Source of the DNA: Tannerella sp. | GTDB taxonomy: Bacteria > Bacteroidota > Bacteroidia > Bacteroidales > Tannerellaceae | Reading direction: 5' to 3' | DNA length: 7,598 nt | Assembly (NCBI GenBank): GCA_031268395.1 | Contig: JAIRXI010000410.1 | Coordinates: 1-7,598 of the forward strand | The notes under the pieces: model-generated | Databases searched by the model: none | What the model saw: the letters and a program-made list of their open reading frames with translations, nothing else | Told to the model about the DNA's origin: nothing | Position numbers and translations under genes: made by a program | Shown: piece by piece, positions 1 through 6,412 of the stretch | Numbering within the stretch: position 1 is the stretch's first letter | Layout of the letters: every line of letters starts with the position of its first letter

Positions 1-115
1 GAGTGTCGAAAGGCCGGGGCGTCGAGTGTCGAAAGGCCGGGGTATCGAGTGTCGAAAGGCCGGGGTGTTGAGTGTCGAAAGGCCGGGGTGTCGAGTGTCG
101 ATGCGCCGGGGCGTC
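1..115. repeat. 23-bp tandem repeat, five copies
   Basis: Five head-to-tail units of exactly 23 bp start at 1, 24, 47, 70 and 93. Each begins GAGTGTCGAAAGGCCGGGG and ends in a variable four-base tail (CGTC, TATC, TGTT, TGTC, CGTC). The first four are almost identical. The fifth differs inside the core (GATGCGCC instead of GAAAGGCC), as expected of a decaying array edge. The array starts at the first base, so it probably continues to the left. The period is not a multiple of three. The forward frame from base 1 stays open to a TAA at 139-141 and would give a basic, Arg/Gly-rich tail, so the array could be either the 3' end of an upstream gene or an intergenic VNTR. I favour a VNTR because two frames are open through the array and the composition is low in complexity. 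Confidence 0.93.
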
Positions 116-130
116 GACGCGCAATGATTC

Positions 131-174
131 GGAATAAGTAATCCTCCTTATTCTGTACGGTTACAAAGAATAAG
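131..174 (+). promoter_or_regulatory. Possible alternative hairpins (three-part inverted repeat)
   Basis: GAATAAG (132-138), CTTATTCT (147-154) and AGAATAAG (167-174) form a three-part inverted repeat. The middle element can pair with the left one (7 bp, short loop) or the right one (8 bp, 12-nt loop), but not both at once. It lies about 70 bp before the small ORF at 243. No T-run follows either stem, so these are not simple terminators. A role as a switchable leader structure or a protein-binding site is inference. The stems are AT-rich and short, so chance cannot be excluded. Confidence 0.3.
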
Positions 175-231
175 ATAATGAGGTTTTGCCGGAGGGTTCA
201 TTCCTGCTACTGAGGTTGTTTTGTTATTAAA

Positions 232-237
232 AGGAGG
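232..237 (+). promoter_or_regulatory. Strong Shine-Dalgarno, AGGAGG
   Basis: AGGAGG lies 5 nt before the ATG at 243, inside a longer purine run (AAAAGGAGGTGG). This is a near-ideal anti-16S match. It stands out because Bacteroidetes genes generally lack Shine-Dalgarno sequences and the other genes in this window have none. It is the best argument that 243 is translated, or that this block came from a different host. Confidence 0.45.
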
Positions 238-242
238 TGGAA

Positions 243-407
243 ATGAGGTTCATTTACCTGAAGATGGCAGGATGTCCCGGTGAAGTCCCGCCGCATACGC
301 CGGAGAAACAGGCCATGCCATACGCTGAAGGTGTGACGGCTTTTTCTGACACAGGGTGTTACGGGCGACCCGTGGATACGCCTGTCCGTCACCAGCGAAC
401 GCGGTGA
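243..407 (+). CDS. Hypothetical small protein, 54 aa
   Basis: I do not recognise this ORF. It begins ATG-AGG-TTC after a consensus Shine-Dalgarno at 232-237 and ends at TGA 405-407. The product starts MRFIYLKMAGCPGEVPPHTP and ends in an Arg/His-rich tail. It has no signal peptide, no membrane segment and no motif I can name; it contains two cysteines. The codons look ordinary up to about residue 37. After that the next frame reads more like protein, which suggests a frameshifted N-terminal piece of a larger gene. The opposite strand is also open across here, so coding status is uncertain. The start is chosen only on the Shine-Dalgarno. Confidence 0.28.
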   Translation: MRFIYLKMAGCPGEVPPHTPEKQAMPYAEGVTAFSDTGCYGRPVDTPVRHQRTR

Positions 408-619
408 AGCAATTCAGCCTGCTCCTGTACTGGATTGCATCACTGCATTCGCAATAACGGAGCAAATTAACAGGATACGCACCCAGTTCCGGCTTCAATA
501 GCACCTCAAAAAAAGAATTAACCGAAAACGAACGTCAGGAACGCCGTGCCTGTTATTTCCCCGGACTGCCGGTTCTGCTACGCGAAACAGATAACAAAAC
601 AAAGCCGCACCTGATATAG
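337..619 (+). pseudogene. Possible frameshifted continuation of the 243 ORF
   Basis: Two further protein-like open stretches follow the small ORF, each one frame on. One frame is open from 337 to the TAG at 499-501 and contains DPWIRLSVTSERGEAIQPAP. The next is open from 458 to the TAG at 617-619 and contains KKELTENERQERR and PGLPVLLRETDNKTKPHLI. Neither has a convincing start codon. Together with 243-407 they could be one gene of roughly 120 codons that lost its frame twice by small indels. The last stop falls in the loop of the terminator at 603-627, as is common for a gene 3' end. I do not recognise a family. The alternative is a conserved non-coding or mobile repeat whose frames are open by chance. 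Confidence 0.25.
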
Positions 620-635
620 CTGCGGCTCTTTTCTT
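601..635. terminator. Intrinsic terminator, possibly bidirectional
   Basis: AGCCGCA (603-609) and TGCGGCT (621-627) form a perfect 7-bp GC-rich stem with an 11-nt loop. On the plus strand CTTTTCTT follows. On the minus strand the same stem is followed by TTTGTTTTGTT (the complement of 592-602). It could end both the plus-strand unit from 243 and minus-strand HU transcription, whose stop codon lies about 85 bp away at 711. Confidence 0.7.
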
Positions 636-710
636 AAAAAAATGTGCCAAAAAGCCTTGCTGTTTGACATCATTGCTTTTCGACACATCGGAATCGGCCA
701 GGTGAAATCG

Positions 711-983
711 TTACTTGACCCGTTTAAGCAGGTCGGTACCTGCTTTAAACTTGACCACCTTGCGTGCCGGGATCTGAATGGGAACTTTGGTGGCCGGATT
801 GATTCCCTTGCGGGCGGCTTTTTGAGCTACATAGAAAGTTCCAAATCCCAGAATACTCACTTTGCCTTCTTTTTCAATTCCTTCGTAGAAGGCATCAATG
901 AGTGCGTTCACGTTTCTTTTCCCGGCAGTCTTGCTGATTTCGGTCTTTGCCGAGATGACGTTAATTAAATCCGTTTTATTCAT
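711..983 (-). CDS. HU-family DNA-binding protein, 90 aa
   Basis: This is a histone-like nucleoid protein that dimerises, bends DNA without strict sequence specificity and compacts the chromosome. The 90-residue length is exactly that of the HU/IHF family. The start, MNKTDLINVISAKTEISKTA, is the usual helix-turn-helix dimerisation region. GFGTF at residues 46-50 is the family signature. The beta-arm RKGINPATKVPIQIPARK (59-76 or so) carries the Asn-Pro (62-63) whose proline intercalates in DNA, and the C-terminus is lysine-rich. The gene is monocistronic: its own promoter is at 1065-1072, the leader is about 75 nt, and a terminator lies downstream at 601-635. Nothing marks it as IHF rather than HU. 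Bacteroidales carry several HU paralogues, so it need not be the major one. Confidence 0.95.
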   Translation of the reverse strand: MNKTDLINVISAKTEISKTAGKRNVNALIDAFYEGIEKEGKVSILGFGTFYVAQKAARKGINPATKVPIQIPARKVVKFKAGTDLLKRVK

Positions 984-1064
984 AATGACTTTGTAAAATT
1001 ATCATATCCTCGATTCAAGACCTTCGGACATTTCATGTTTATTAATTAAGTGAATTAAGCGAGA

Positions 1065-1072
1065 CAAAAGTA
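1065..1072 (-). promoter_or_regulatory. HU promoter -7 box, TACTTTTG
   Basis: Read on the minus strand this is TACTTTTG, an exact match to the Bacteroidetes -7 consensus TAnnTTTG. It would give a leader of about 75 nt before the HU ATG at 983. I see no good -33 TTTG at 19-21 bp. Instead a 13-bp dyad ATTTCA-T-TGAAAT (1078-1090) fills the spacer, a possible operator position. Confidence 0.6.
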
Positions 1073-1317
1073 CCGCTATTTCATTGAAATAAAAAACGAA
1101 ATCTGTTATCTTACAGAAAAATAACATTCCGCATTTGAAAAATCCGATCGGCGGAAACCGCAATCGAAGTGTTTCCAGTCGAGCACAATAGGAGATCGAC
1201 ATGCAGAGATGCGGGTAGCCACGCTTTATCTTCTAAAGTTCCGGACCGGGGCGTCTTCTGTCAGATTAGCCCGATATAAAAAACGGCCATCCTGGCGGCG
1301 TGAACATTTTTTTATTG

Positions 1318-1325
1318 TATTTTTG
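1318..1325 (+). promoter_or_regulatory. Nitroreductase operon promoter -7 box, TATTTTTG
   Basis: TATTTTTG matches TAnnTTTG exactly and lies 18 bp before the ATG at 1344, leaving a leader of only about 12 nt. I found no recognisable -33 element. The box supports a start at 1344 or slightly later and argues against the in-frame upstream start at 1209. Confidence 0.5.
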
Positions 1326-1343
1326 TGCGGAAAATTATTCTCT

Positions 1344-2162
1344 ATGCGTATGTCAATGATTGAAGCCATCCGCCAGCGCCGTTCTGTCCGCAGCTATACC
1401 GGCGAAGCGCTGAGCCGTGAACATGCCGGACGGATTGCGGACTGTATCGCCGGACTGCAGGCACCTTTCGGCGCGAAAGTGCGTATCCTTCCGGTTCATG
1501 CTTCGCATGGCGAGTCCGGGCCTGTGAAACTGGGAACTTACGGCTGGATCGGCGGGGCAAGGGACTACCTTCTCCTTATATACCGGGAGGGGCCACTGGC
1601 CGGGGAAGGGGCCGCCTGCCTGTTTGAACAGGTCGTTCTTTATTGTACCGGACTGGGTCTGGGAACTTGCTGGCTGGGAGGTTCGTTCAGCCGGAAGGAT
1701 TTTGGCCGGCAGGTGGAACTGGCGCCGGACGAGAAACTGAGAATCGTTTCTCCTGTGGGCTATGCCAGCGAAAAGAAACGGTTTGTCGAGACCTGGATCG
1801 TGGGCGCCGAAAGAAATCACCGTTCGCGCAAGCCGTTCGGGGCGAATTTCTTTCACGGGAATTTCTCGACGCCCCTGACCGAAGAGGCTGCGGGGATATA
1901 TGCCCTGCCGCTGGAGATGGTTCGCCTGGCGCCGTCGGCCAACAACAGCCAGTCTTGGCGTGTGACGCTCGACGGCAGCACGCTGCATTTTTACCGGACC
2001 TTTTCGTACGGATTTTCGGATATGGACCTCGGCATTGCCCTGTGTCATTTCGGCGAGACATGCCGGGAAACGGGTATTGCAGGGCATTTTGAGGTGGTGG
2101 ATGCTCCCCGGGAAAGAAATGCCGGCTATGCGGTCTCGTGGATCGGGGCGGAGAGGGGTTGA
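1344..2162 (+). CDS. TM1586-type nitroreductase, 272 aa
   Basis: This is a probable FMN-dependent oxidoreductase of the nitroreductase fold, of the TM1586 subtype in which two half-domains lie on one chain; the substrate is unknown and it should be cytosolic. RQRRSVRSY (residues 10-18) is the N-terminal FMN-phosphate-binding motif. GLGTCWLGG (105-113) is the usual mid-protein motif. A second nitroreductase signature, LAPSANNSQSWRV (195-207), opens the C-terminal half. The length fits the subtype rather than the usual ~200-residue single-domain enzymes. ATGs at 1344, 1350 and 1356 are all plausible; I chose the first because it follows the -7 box at 1318-1325. An upstream ATG at 1209 adds 45 residues with no family resemblance. 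The MATE pump gene starts 6 bp after the stop, so the two are very likely co-transcribed. Confidence 0.85.
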   Translation: MRMSMIEAIRQRRSVRSYTGEALSREHAGRIADCIAGLQAPFGAKVRILPVHASHGESGPVKLGTYGWIGGARDYLLLIYREGPLAGEGAACLFEQVVLYCTGLGLGTCWLGGSFSRKDFGRQVELAPDEKLRIVSPVGYASEKKRFVETWIVGAERNHRSRKPFGANFFHGNFSTPLTEEAAGIYALPLEMVRLAPSANNSQSWRVTLDGSTLHFYRTFSYGFSDMDLGIALCHFGETCRETGIAGHFEVVDAPRERNAGYAVSWIGAERG

Positions 2163-2168
2163 GATTGA

Positions 2169-3521
2169 ATGAACCGGCAGGCCATGTCGAACGGAATTGC
2201 CTGGCGACTGGAGCATGAGAAGCCGGCACGCCTGCTGTTAAAGTATGCCATCCCCGCCGTTGTCGGGACGATGGTCAATTCGCTGTACAATATTGCAGAC
2301 CGTATTTACATCGGGCATGGCGTGGGTTCGCTGGCCATTTCGGGTCTGGCGCTTACGTTCCCCATTCTTATGCTCCTGCAGGCTTTCGGAATGCTGGTCG
2401 GTGTAGGTGCTTCTTCGCGGATCTCCCTCTTTCTGGGGAAAAAAGACTTTCCCATGGCAGAGAAAATCCTTGGGAACGCGCTGCTGCTGACTTTTGCGGT
2501 CACGGCGCTGTCCGTTATTCCGAGCATGATCTTCCTCGAAGAACTGCTGAAATGGTTTGGAGGGAGCGAGCATACGATTCCCTACGCAGTGGATTACCTT
2601 TACATCGTCATTCCTGGAAACATTTTCACGACGCTGAGTTTCAGCTACAACTCCGTCATGCGGGCCTCCGGTTACCCGAAGAGAGCCATGCTGACCATGA
2701 TTGTCGGTGCCGTGACGAATATCCTGCTTGATCCCGTTTTCATATACCAGTTCGATATGGGGATTCGCGGAGCGGCCATCGCAACCGTGATTTCAATGGC
2801 CGTCAGCGCGACGCTGGTGATGTGGCATTTTGTCCGTCGGGACAGTCTGATACGCTTCCGCCGGCGCTGTTTCCGGTTCGACCGGCGAGTGGTGCGGTAC
2901 ATTGTCACAATCGGCATTTCACCCTTTCTGATGCAACTGGCCGGCAGCCTGGTCAACGTAATCATGAACCATTCCCTGCAGGCCCGCGGCGGGGACTTGG
3001 CGCTGGGAGCCAACGGAATCATTGTGAGTTTCGGCATGATGCTGGTGATGCTGGTCGTGGGTATCGCACAGGGAATGCAGCCGATTGTGGGATTCAATTA
3101 CGGTGCCGGCCATACAGGCAGAGTAATGGACACTTTTCGTCTGGTGGTGATTACGGCGACGTGCGTGATGGGAGCCGGATGGCTTTGCAGTCTGTTCCTC
3201 CCCGAAATGATTGTCAGAGCCTTCACATCCGAACAGGCGCTGATTGATGTTACGGTCAACGGTTTGCGGCTTAACTTGCTGGTGTTCGTTATGGTCGGGT
3301 CGCATGTCGCCATTACTCACTTTTTTCAAAGTATCGGAGATGCCGGCAAATCCATTTTCCTGAGCCTCAGCCGGCAGGTGCTCTTTCTGATACCTTGCCT
3401 GCTCATTCTTCCGCTGTTTTTCGGACTGGATGGAGTCTGGTATGCCGGGCCGCTGTCCGACACGCTGTCCGTCCTCACGGCCTGGCTATTCCTGTGGTAT
3501 CACATGCGAAAATACAGGTAA
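2169..3521 (+). CDS. MATE-family multidrug efflux transporter, 450 aa
   Basis: This inner-membrane antiporter exports cationic drugs or metabolites in exchange for Na+ or H+. The 450-residue length and about twelve hydrophobic segments fit the family. Recognisable MepA-like motifs are ADRIYIGHGVG (43-53) in the first helices, RASGYPKRAM (165-174) followed by TNILLDPVFIY (183-193), and the second-half counterpart QGMQPIVGFNYGAG (301-314). The ATG at 2169 is chosen for its position 6 bp after the nitroreductase stop; Met6 at 2184 is an alternative. The gene is the second of a two-gene operon and ends convergent with aspS, 58 bp apart, with no clear terminator hairpin between them. The pairing hints that the two proteins deal with the same redox-active or toxic compound. 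The substrate is not readable from sequence. Confidence 0.92.
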   Translation: MNRQAMSNGIAWRLEHEKPARLLLKYAIPAVVGTMVNSLYNIADRIYIGHGVGSLAISGLALTFPILMLLQAFGMLVGVGASSRISLFLGKKDFPMAEKILGNALLLTFAVTALSVIPSMIFLEELLKWFGGSEHTIPYAVDYLYIVIPGNIFTTLSFSYNSVMRASGYPKRAMLTMIVGAVTNILLDPVFIYQFDMGIRGAAIATVISMAVSATLVMWHFVRRDSLIRFRRRCFRFDRRVVRYIVTIGISPFLMQLAGSLVNVIMNHSLQARGGDLALGANGIIVSFGMMLVMLVVGIAQGMQPIVGFNYGAGHTGRVMDTFRLVVITATCVMGAGWLCSLFLPEMIVRAFTSEQALIDVTVNGLRLNLLVFVMVGSHVAITHFFQSIGDAGKSIFLSLSRQVLFLIPCLLILPLFFGLDGVWYAGPLSDTLSVLTAWLFLWYHMRKYR

Positions 3522-3579
3522 AACCGACTGTCCGAAACTCCGTACAGGTGAGGGAAACCGGGTGACAAAAGGGATGCAT

Positions 3580-5337
3580 TCACCGCGGGGGAAGGACGGA
3601 CAGGTTCAGTTCTTCCAACTGTGCCGGAGCGATGGCCGAAGGTGCATCAATCATCACGTCGCGGCCGGCATTGTTCTTGGGAAAGGCGATGCAGTCGCGG
3701 ATGGAATCCAGTCCGGCAAAGAGCGATACCCAGCGATCCAGCCCGTAAGCAATGCCTCCGTGTGGGGGTGCGCCGTAGCGGAAAGCGTTCATAAGGAAAC
3801 CGAAACGCGCCTGCGCTTCACTGTCGGTAAAGCCCAGCAGGCGGAACATTCTGTTCTGCAGCGCGCTGTCGTGGATGCGAATGGACCCGCCGCCTACTTC
3901 CACACCATTGATGACCATGTCGTATGCGTTGGCGCGAACGGCTCCGGGATCAGTGTCCAGCAAATAGACATCTTCCGGTTTGGGTGAAGTAAACGGGTGA
4001 TGCATGGCGTAATAACGGCCGTCTTCCTCGCTCCACTCCAGCAGCGGGAAATCGATCACCCACAGGCAGGCGAAGGCGTTCCGGTCGCGAAGTCCCAGCT
4101 GGCTGCCCATTTCGAGACGCAGTTCGCCGAGTTGCCTGCGCGTTTTTGCCACGTTGTCGCCGGAGAGGATCAGTATCAGATCACCCGGCACGGCTTCAAA
4201 AGCGATTTTCAACTGTTGCAATACTTCCTGCGAGTAGAATCTGTCTACGCTGGATTTGACCGAGCCGTCTGCTTCCACACGGGCATGGACCAGTCCTTTG
4301 GCTCCGATTTGCGGACGCTTGACGAAGTCGGTCAGTGCATCCAGCTGTTTTCGAGTGTAGCCGGCAGCACCTTCTGCACGGATACCGCCGATGTAAGCCG
4401 CGCTGTCAAAAACCGGAAAGCCGTGTCCCTTCAGGAGGTCGTGCAGTTCGACGAACTTCATGCCGAAACGGATGTCCGGCTTGTCCGTGCCGTAATATTT
4501 CATGGCCTTCGCCCACGTCATGCGCGGGAAAGGGCCGCCGATTTCGATGCCCCGGATGTTCCGGAACAGATGCTTCGACATGCCTTCAAACACGTTCAAC
4601 ACGTCGTCCTGCTCCACGAAACTCATCTCGCAGTCTATCTGCGTAAACTCAGGCTGACGGTCGGCACGCAGGTCCTCGTCGCGGAAACACTTCACGATCT
4701 GGAAATAACGGTCGAAGCCCGACACCATCAGCAGTTGTTTAAAGGTCTGGGGCGACTGTGGCAGGGCGTAGAACTGTCCCGGATTCATCCGCGAGGGCAC
4801 CACAAAATCGCGTGCACCTTCCGGCGTAGAACTGATAAGCACAGGTGTCTCAACTTCCATAAAACCGAGCTTGTCCAGATAACTGCGCACCTCGACGGTC
4901 ATTCGGTGACGGAGTTCGAGGTTCCTGCGCACCGCATGGCGTCGCAAGTCCAAATAGCGATACTTCATGCGCAGGTCATCACCTCCGTCGGTATCGTCCT
5001 CGACAGTGAAGGGAGGCGTCGCGGCCGCGTTCAGCACGGTCAGCCGGGAGACCGTGATTTCAATCTCTCCCGTCGGGAGGTTCGGGTTTCTGTTCGAGCG
5101 TTCCGTTACCGTTCCGGTCGCCCGGATCACGTACTCTCGCCCCAGCCTGTTTGCTTCGTCGCAGAGCGAAGCATCCACAGCTTCGTTGAAAACCAACTGT
5201 GTAACCCCATATCTGTCGCGCAGATCGACGAACGTCATTCCGCCCATCCGACGCACTTTCTGCACCCATCCGGCTAACGTAACCGTTTGCCCTTCATTCA
5301 AAAGACGCAATTCTCCGCATGTATTTGTCCTGTACAT
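3580..5337 (-). CDS. aspS: Aspartyl-tRNA synthetase, 585 aa
   Basis: This cytosolic class IIb synthetase charges tRNA(Asp). It is complete and of normal bacterial length. The N-terminal OB-fold anticodon-binding domain includes [19 protein letters not shown] (23-41). Motif 1 covers about 150-170. The aspartate/AMP site includes TPEGARDF (171-178) and [13 protein letters not shown] (191-203). Motif 2 is [18 protein letters not shown] (218-235). The bacterial GAD insertion covers roughly 290-420, and motif 3 is [10 protein letters not shown] (527-536). Residue 31 is Met where E. coli has Leu30; non-discriminating AspRS usually has His there, so I infer a discriminating, tRNA(Asp)-only enzyme. 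The start at 5337 follows a TACCTTTG -7 box with a leader of about 20 nt. The gene is divergent from the glycosylase gene at 5441. Confidence 0.98.
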   Translation of the reverse strand: MYRTNTCGELRLLNEGQTVTLAGWVQKVRRMGGMTFVDLRDRYGVTQLVFNEAVDASLCDEANRLGREYVIRATGTVTERSNRNPNLPTGEIEITVSRLTVLNAAATPPFTVEDDTDGGDDLRMKYRYLDLRRHAVRRNLELRHRMTVEVRSYLDKLGFMEVETPVLISSTPEGARDFVVPSRMNPGQFYALPQSPQTFKQLLMVSGFDRYFQIVKCFRDEDLRADRQPEFTQIDCEMSFVEQDDVLNVFEGMSKHLFRNIRGIEIGGPFPRMTWAKAMKYYGTDKPDIRFGMKFVELHDLLKGHGFPVFDSAAYIGGIRAEGAAGYTRKQLDALTDFVKRPQIGAKGLVHARVEADGSVKSSVDRFYSQEVLQQLKIAFEAVPGDLILILSGDNVAKTRRQLGELRLEMGSQLGLRDRNAFACLWVIDFPLLEWSEEDGRYYAMHHPFTSPKPEDVYLLDTDPGAVRANAYDMVINGVEVGGGSIRIHDSALQNRMFRLLGFTDSEAQARFGFLMNAFRYGAPPHGGIAYGLDRWVSLFAGLDSIRDCIAFPKNNAGRDVMIDAPSAIAPAQLEELNLSVLPPR

Positions 5338-5362
5338 AATGCTGTTTCGTAAAAAAGTGGCG

Positions 5363-5395
5363 CAAAGGTAAAGAAAAAAATGCGTGATTTTCGAA
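5363..5395 (-). promoter_or_regulatory. aspS promoter
   Basis: On the minus strand the -7 box is TACCTTTG (complement of 5363-5370), an exact TAnnTTTG match 25 bp before the aspS ATG. TTCG (complement of 5392-5395) lies 21 bp upstream and is a one-base variant of the -33 TTTG. It is half of the TTCGAA palindrome shared with the opposite promoter. Confidence 0.65.
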
Positions 5396-5420
5396 GTCAG
5401 TGGAATTTACTGTAATTTTG
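5390..5420 (+). promoter_or_regulatory. Glycosylase gene promoter
   Basis: TAATTTTG at 5413-5420 matches TAnnTTTG, with TTCG at 5390-5393 exactly 19 bp upstream as a likely -33 element. It lies downstream of the longest possible start codon (5384) of the glycosylase frame. Transcription from here requires the later start at 5441. Confidence 0.6.
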
Positions 5421-5440
5421 CGGGCAATTTCAATAAATGC

Positions 5441-6028
5441 ATGATGGAGAAATATGAAAAAGAGCCTCATCCGTTGCCGCCGTTTTTTCCCGCTATGGCA
5501 CGGGTATTGATGCTGGGAAGTTTTCCGCCGAAAAGGGAACGCTGGAAAATGGATTTTTTTTACCCGAATCTCCAGAATGACATGTGGCGGATTTTCGGTC
5601 TGGTCTTTTTTAACCATGCGGATTATTTTCTGACTGCCGACCACAAGTCGTTCAGAGAACAGGCGATACGCGAATTTCTCACCGCAAAAGGCATCGCCCT
5701 GTGGGATACGGCAATGGAGGTAAAACGCTTGAAAAACAATGCCTCGGACAAGTTTCTGGAAGTATTGACGCCGATAGACCTGACAGAAGCGCTGGCAAAA
5801 CTGCCCTGTTGTGAGGCCATTGTGTTGACAGGGCAGAAAGCGATGGATACGTTGCTGACGCTTGTCGGCTTTGACAAGCCCGGGACTGGAGGTTGCACGG
5901 AAACGGTGTATAGCGGTCGAAAACTGCGTATCTACCGCATGCCTTCCTCATCGCGAGCATATCCTAAAGCACTGGCAGAAAAAGCGATTGAGTATGCGCG
6001 GATGTTCCATGAATTGGGCATGCGTTGA
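5441..6028 (+). CDS. Uracil-DNA glycosylase superfamily protein, 195 aa
   Basis: This is a probable DNA-repair glycosylase of the UDG fold that would remove deaminated bases in the cytoplasm. It is closest to the small single-domain group annotated as hypoxanthine/uracil-DNA glycosylase family. VLMLGSFPPKRERW (22-35) is the motif-1 loop. FYPNLQNDMWRIFG (40-53) matches the group's conserved Tyr/Asn/Trp stretch. GIALWDT (84-90) is the core strand, and MPSSSRAYP (167-175) sits where the family has its second DNA-binding motif (LPSTSP-like). The catalytic residue cannot be fixed by eye. An in-frame ATG at 5384 would add 19 residues but lies upstream of the promoter box, so I start at 5441 (Met2 at 5444 is equally possible). 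The gene is monocistronic, divergent from aspS, and the last clearly native-composition gene before the AT-rich region. Confidence 0.8.
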   Translation: MMEKYEKEPHPLPPFFPAMARVLMLGSFPPKRERWKMDFFYPNLQNDMWRIFGLVFFNHADYFLTADHKSFREQAIREFLTAKGIALWDTAMEVKRLKNNASDKFLEVLTPIDLTEALAKLPCCEAIVLTGQKAMDTLLTLVGFDKPGTGGCTETVYSGRKLRIYRMPSSSRAYPKALAEKAIEYARMFHELGMR

Positions 6029-6396
6029 GATGACGGCATGACTGAATAATGGTTTTTATGGAAGGGAAACTGGTGATTTAAAGGATTAAATCCCGATATG
6101 GAGTTCTTCGAGATTCTTAATGGCCGCTATTAGAACTCTACAAAAATTTTACAAGGCAGTCAAAGATGTTTTCAATTCAGCGAGAGCAGAACGACAAGTC
6201 GCATTTGGATAGTTGCTGTTTCTCAATTCTTTGGCATGGTTAATGTACACGACTATGCCGCGTGAAGTATAAGAGATAATATTATCTCCAGGAAATCATC
6301 CAACAGTGGGATATATTAGGTAAGATCAAGCCTTTAAAAAGATCATTTCATTAACAGGATTAAATTTTCTGCCTGTATTTAGATGGACAACATGAG
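6029..6396. other. AT-rich intergenic stretch, no supported gene
   Basis: No convincing gene is visible. GC is clearly lower than in the genes to the left. The only small items are an 11-codon ORF at 6098-6133 whose peptide MEFFEILNGRY resembles a nitroreductase N-terminus, a 30-codon ORF from ATG 6120 (MAAIRTLQKFYKAVKDVF, then a further stretch) that I do not recognise, the near-palindrome GGATTAAATCC at 6083-6093, and the perfect palindrome at 6273-6288. All are consistent with decayed coding DNA. I see no tRNA or other RNA gene. Confidence 0.5.
6273..6288. repeat. Perfect 16-bp palindrome
   Basis: GAGATAATATTATCTC is a perfect palindrome with no spacer. Its half-site GAGATAAT recurs at 6766-6773 and 7475-7482. 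No T-run follows, so it is not an intrinsic terminator. It could be an operator for a dimeric regulator, a recombination site or a chance AT-rich match. Confidence 0.6.
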
Positions 6397-6412
6397 TAAA
6401 TTTGTATATTTG
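6397..6412 (+). promoter_or_regulatory. Doubled TAnnTTTG promoter
   Basis: TAAATTTG (6397-6404) and TATATTTG (6405-6412) abut each other, and both match the Bacteroidetes -7 consensus exactly. The second continues TATATTTGCACCC, a typical context. I see no good -33 TTTG at 19-21 bp from either. Transcription would run right, through about 420 nt of gene-poor DNA, to the isomerase remnant at 6831. Confidence 0.5.

Larger units (their letters stand above)
984..1343. other. Intergenic region with divergent promoters
   Basis: This 360-bp stretch separates HU (leftward) from the nitroreductase (rightward). The HU side is AT-rich and holds the HU promoter and a 13-bp dyad at 1078-1090. The nitroreductase side is more GC-rich and open in the nitroreductase frame from 1209, but the predicted residues there are Arg-rich and unlike the family, so I treat it as untranslated. 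The -7 box at 1318-1325 would place the transcript start after most of it. I see no RNA gene here. Confidence 0.6.

Noticed and set aside
1..115. CRISPR array
   Set aside because: The units are directly adjacent with only 4-base variable tails. There are no spacers of normal length.
207..504. Minus-strand ORFs of 61 and 84 codons
   Set aside because: They overlap each other and the plus-strand small ORF, and have no recognisable family or promoter. Some doubt remains because the whole block is open in several frames.
495..686. Minus-strand 63-codon ORF just downstream of HU
   Set aside because: It runs through the terminator stem at 603-627, has no recognisable domain, and the terminator would end the HU transcript inside it.
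642..968. Plus-strand 108-codon ORF
   Set aside because: It is antisense to the well-supported HU gene.
1209..1343. Upstream in-frame start of the nitroreductase
   Set aside because: The 45 added residues are Arg-rich with no family match, and the -7 box at 1318-1325 lies inside them.
1353..2229. Long minus-strand ORFs opposite the nitroreductase
   Set aside because: They are shadows of a high-GC gene with clear nitroreductase motifs on the plus strand.
3997..5277. 426-codon plus-strand ORF
   Set aside because: It is antisense to aspS, which has all class II synthetase motifs. The composition is that of a shadow frame.
5384..5440. Upstream start of the glycosylase
   Set aside because: The ATG at 5384 lies upstream of the promoter box TAATTTTG (5413-5420), and the extra residues do not resemble the family.
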